Source of the DNA: Parvularculaceae bacterium
GTDB lineage: Bacteria > Pseudomonadota > Alphaproteobacteria > Caulobacterales > Parvularculaceae
Direction of reading: 5' to 3'
Assembly: GCA_013389125.1 (NCBI GenBank)
Contig: JACADX010000236.1
Coordinates: forward strand, 1-30,842
DNA length: 30,842 nucleotides
A program made the position numbers and the translations under genes. The notes beneath the pieces were generated by a model. That model was not told the DNA's origin and did no database searches. It saw only the letters and a program-made list of their open reading frames with translations. Position 1 is the first letter of the stretch. Every line of letters begins with the position of its first letter. Below, piece after piece: positions 28,970 through 30,842 of this stretch.

Positions 28970-29836
28970 ATGCGCACGCTCAACAGATCCGAGAAGGCGT
29001 CAAGCGCGCTGATGGCCGACTTCGCCTCCGGCATGGCCGAGGCGATGGCCGTCCGCCGCGCGGCGCTGCAGGCGAAAGCGGCGCGTGCCGAAGCTGAAGC
29101 GTCGATCAAGGCGCGGGCCGAGTTTCTCGCGAACATGAACCACGAGCTTCGAACGCCCCTCAACGCCATCATCGGCTTCGGGACGATGCTGAAGGAGGGC
29201 GAAAGCTACAAGCTGACGCCGGAGCAGCGCGACGCCTACGCCGACTATATTCTTCAGTCTGCTGATCTTCTTCTCAATCACATCGACACGCTGCTCGAGG
29301 CGGCGGCGCTCGACGGCGGCGAGCTGGCGCTCGACCCGGCGCCGATCGACATGAGGCAGGCGCTTGAGGAAGCGGTGAAGCGCGCGAAGATCGCCGCCGA
29401 CGCCGCGAAAGCGACGCTCGAGATCAAGTCCGACGGCAAGAAGGCCGACGCCTGGGGCGATCCCGTGCGCATCAGCCAGGCGGTCGATCACGTCGTCAGG
29501 ACTGCGATCAAGTTCTCGCCCGAAGGCGCGCGGATCCTTCTTCGAGCCTCCGCCGGCGAGGACGGCTGGGCCGAGATCGCCGTGCGCGACCGCGGCCCCG
29601 GCATGACGGCCGAGGAGATCGACAAGGCGCTGACCGCATTCCGCGAAACGCATCGCGGCCTTGACCGCTCCTTCGCCGGCCCCGGCGTCGGCCTCGCCAT
29701 CGCGAAGACCTTCGTCGAACTGCAGGGCGGACGGTTTTCGATCAAATCGAAGATCGGCGAGGGGACCCTCGTTCGCATTTCACTGCCGCCGCCGAAGCCG
29801 GCGGCGATGCCGGCCGAGATGAAGCTCGCCGGCTAA
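28970..29836 (+). CDS. soluble histidine-kinase-like protein with a degenerate N-box
   Basis: A 288-residue protein without transmembrane or PAS segments. Residues 20-50 form an Ala/Lys/Glu-rich coiled coil, followed by the HisKA dimerisation domain with H-box NMNHELRTPLNAIIGFG (His58). The HATPase domain follows, with G1 DRGPGM (207-212) and G2 GPGVGLAIAK (237-246). The N-box reads QAVDHVVRTAIKFSPEG: the Asn that binds Mg-ATP (usually NAIKF) is Thr178, so autophosphorylation may be impaired or altered. No response regulator is adjacent. It starts just after GAGAGGG and ends 19 bp before the HerA-like ATPase gene, suggesting a shared operon. Confidence 0.87.
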   Translation: MRTLNRSEKASSALMADFASGMAEAMAVRRAALQAKAARAEAEASIKARAEFLANMNHELRTPLNAIIGFGTMLKEGESYKLTPEQRDAYADYILQSADLLLNHIDTLLEAAALDGGELALDPAPIDMRQALEEAVKRAKIAADAAKATLEIKSDGKKADAWGDPVRISQAVDHVVRTAIKFSPEGARILLRASAGEDGWAEIAVRDRGPGMTAEEIDKALTAFRETHRGLDRSFAGPGVGLAIAKTFVELQGGRFSIKSKIGEGTLVRISLPPPKPAAMPAEMKLAG

Positions 29837-29855
29837 CGAAGGATCTGGAGAGACC

Positions 29856-30842
29856 ATGAGCCAAGCCGCCGCCGCCGAAACCGTCACCGCCGCCGACAAG
29901 CTGAAGGCCGCCGCGCAGCGCCGCAAGCAGCGCCTCGGCGAAGTCGTCTCCGTCAACGGCAGCCATGCGCTCGTCATGCTCGACGAGGATCGTCCGGACC
30001 TTGACCGCGTCCACCGCCCGCAGCTCGGCGCGATCCTCTCGATCGACACGGGAGCTTGCATCGTCCTCGGCCTTGTTTCGGCGATGAGCGTGCCGGCGCC
30101 CTCGCTTGACTCGGCCGGCAAGGACCTTCGCATCATCGAGCTTGAACTGATCGGCGAATTCACCAAGCCGACGCAGAAGACGCCGGCGCGCTTCCGGCGC
30201 GGCGTCTCGACCTACCCGACCCTGCATGACGAAGTGCAGCTCGCCGCGCGCGAGGAGCTTGCAGCGCTGTTCGCCGCGAACGGCTCGGCCTCGATCCGGA
30301 TCGGCGTCGTCAAGCAGGACGTCGCCATTCCGGCGACCGTGTCCGTCAACGAGCTTTTCTCGCGCCATTGCGCGATCCTCGGCACGACGGGCGCCGGCAA
30401 GTCCTGCGCCATCACCTTGATGCTGTCGGCGGTCTTGCAGCGCTATCGCAACGGCCACGTCGTCATCCTCGATCCGCACAACGAATATTCGCACTGCTTC
30501 GGACAGGACGCGGTCGTCTTCGACACGTCGAGCCTCACCTTGCCGTTCTGGATGCTGACCTTCGAGGAGCTTGTCGAAATCCTCTATCCGGGGCGCGTCA
30601 ACTGCGCCGAAGAGATCGAGATCCTCGCCGACATCATCCCGCAGGCCAAGCGCATGAATATCGGCGCCGCGGCGTCCGGCGCGAAACTGATGGCGGATCG
30701 CCGCGACGCGGCGACGATCACCGTCGACACGCCGATCCCCTATCGCATCTCCGAGCTCTTGACGCTTATCGACAAGACGCTCGGCAGCCTTGAAAACGCC
30801 CGCGCGACCTGCCCTTACAAGCGGCTTCGCGCGCGCCTGCAC
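29856..30842 (+). CDS. HerA-like ATPase (DUF87 family), N-terminal part (runs off right edge)
   Basis: An open frame from the ATG at 29856 (site GGAG, GAGACC spacer) to the window end, 329 residues without a stop. After an Ala-rich start there is a HAS-barrel-like beta domain (about residues 25-150: LGEVVSVNGSHALVMLDED, LGAILSIDTG, IIELELIGEF). The ATPase core follows, with Walker A GTTGAGKS (176-183) and Walker B VVILDPHNEY (Asp206). This matches HerA/FtsK-type hexameric pumps that move DNA, usually with the nuclease NurA in archaea; in bacteria the DUF87 members are poorly characterised. It forms a probable operon with the kinase-like gene. A NurA-like partner, if any, would be beyond the right edge. 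Confidence 0.88.
   Translation, partial: MSQAAAAETVTAADKLKAAAQRRKQRLGEVVSVNGSHALVMLDEDRPDLDRVHRPQLGAILSIDTGACIVLGLVSAMSVPAPSLDSAGKDLRIIELELIGEFTKPTQKTPARFRRGVSTYPTLHDEVQLAAREELAALFAANGSASIRIGVVKQDVAIPATVSVNELFSRHCAILGTTGAGKSCAITLMLSAVLQRYRNGHVVILDPHNEYSHCFGQDAVVFDTSSLTLPFWMLTFEELVEILYPGRVNCAEEIEILADIIPQAKRMNIGAAASGAKLMADRRDAATITVDTPIPYRISELLTLIDKTLGSLENARATCPYKRLRARLH

Noticed and set aside
29742..30842. Reverse-strand open frame of 366 residues at the right edge
   Set aside because: It is antisense to the HerA-like gene, whose Walker A and B motifs are clear on the forward strand.
1..30842. tRNA, rRNA or riboswitch genes
   Set aside because: I found no cloverleaf-like sequence ending in CCA, no rRNA conserved segments and no known riboswitch core, reading by eye only; a covariance-model search would be decisive.

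Overview
The window is gene-dense, high-GC DNA from a bacterial chromosome, most likely an alphaproteobacterium. This rests on the strong G/C preference at third codon positions, a fused CysN-CysC, a complete prpB/prpC/prpD methylcitrate set, and short palindromic intergenic repeats of the GTGG-AACCGG type that I know from alphaproteobacterial genomes. I cannot name a genus. There are no rRNA or tRNA genes, CRISPR arrays, prophages or intact insertion sequences.

Layout. The left edge holds the 5' part of a reverse-strand DUF3604 gene, divergent from hemC. A 400-bp gap after hemC carries two nested inverted-repeat pairs. A reverse-strand block follows: a cupin gene, acetyl-CoA synthetase, an aldehyde dehydrogenase just upstream of it (acetaldehyde to acetate to acetyl-CoA), and a very unusual regulator. 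That regulator joins a Crp-type sensor and DNA-binding half to a TPR-like region, a SLOG-like fold and a degenerate class III nucleotide cyclase-like domain. It is followed by a 640-bp non-coding spacer full of hairpins, repeats and a Crp-like dyad, then an alpha/beta hydrolase.

The sulfate-activation genes (cysD, cysNC) lie on the reverse strand. They are split by a two-gene cassette (a four-helix-bundle S23-type protein and an unknown protein) bordered by ATTAGGG heptamer repeats. CysD carries an extra N-terminal helix-turn-helix-like segment. The forward strand then holds a GbsR/MarR-type regulator, small membrane proteins, a Phd/VapC-type toxin-antitoxin pair with a compact promoter-operator, a TauE/SafE permease, and a LemA-DUF2207 pair.

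From 20.6 to 27.3 kb a tight forward-strand cluster encodes the methylcitrate cycle (prpD, prpB, prpC). It is interleaved with a SAM methyltransferase, a PaaI-type thioesterase, a GH1 beta-glucosidase and a frameshifted two-ACT-domain gene. Next come folE, an enoyl-CoA hydratase, a soluble histidine kinase lacking the N-box asparagine, and the start of a HerA-like ATPase that runs off the right edge.

Together the genes suggest a heterotroph using short-chain acids and aldehydes (Acs, ALDH, methylcitrate cycle, crotonase) and assimilating sulfate. The most unusual items are the Crp-cyclase-like fusion, the HTH-CysD fusion with its interrupted operon, and palindromic repeats captured in frame at the N-termini of two membrane proteins.
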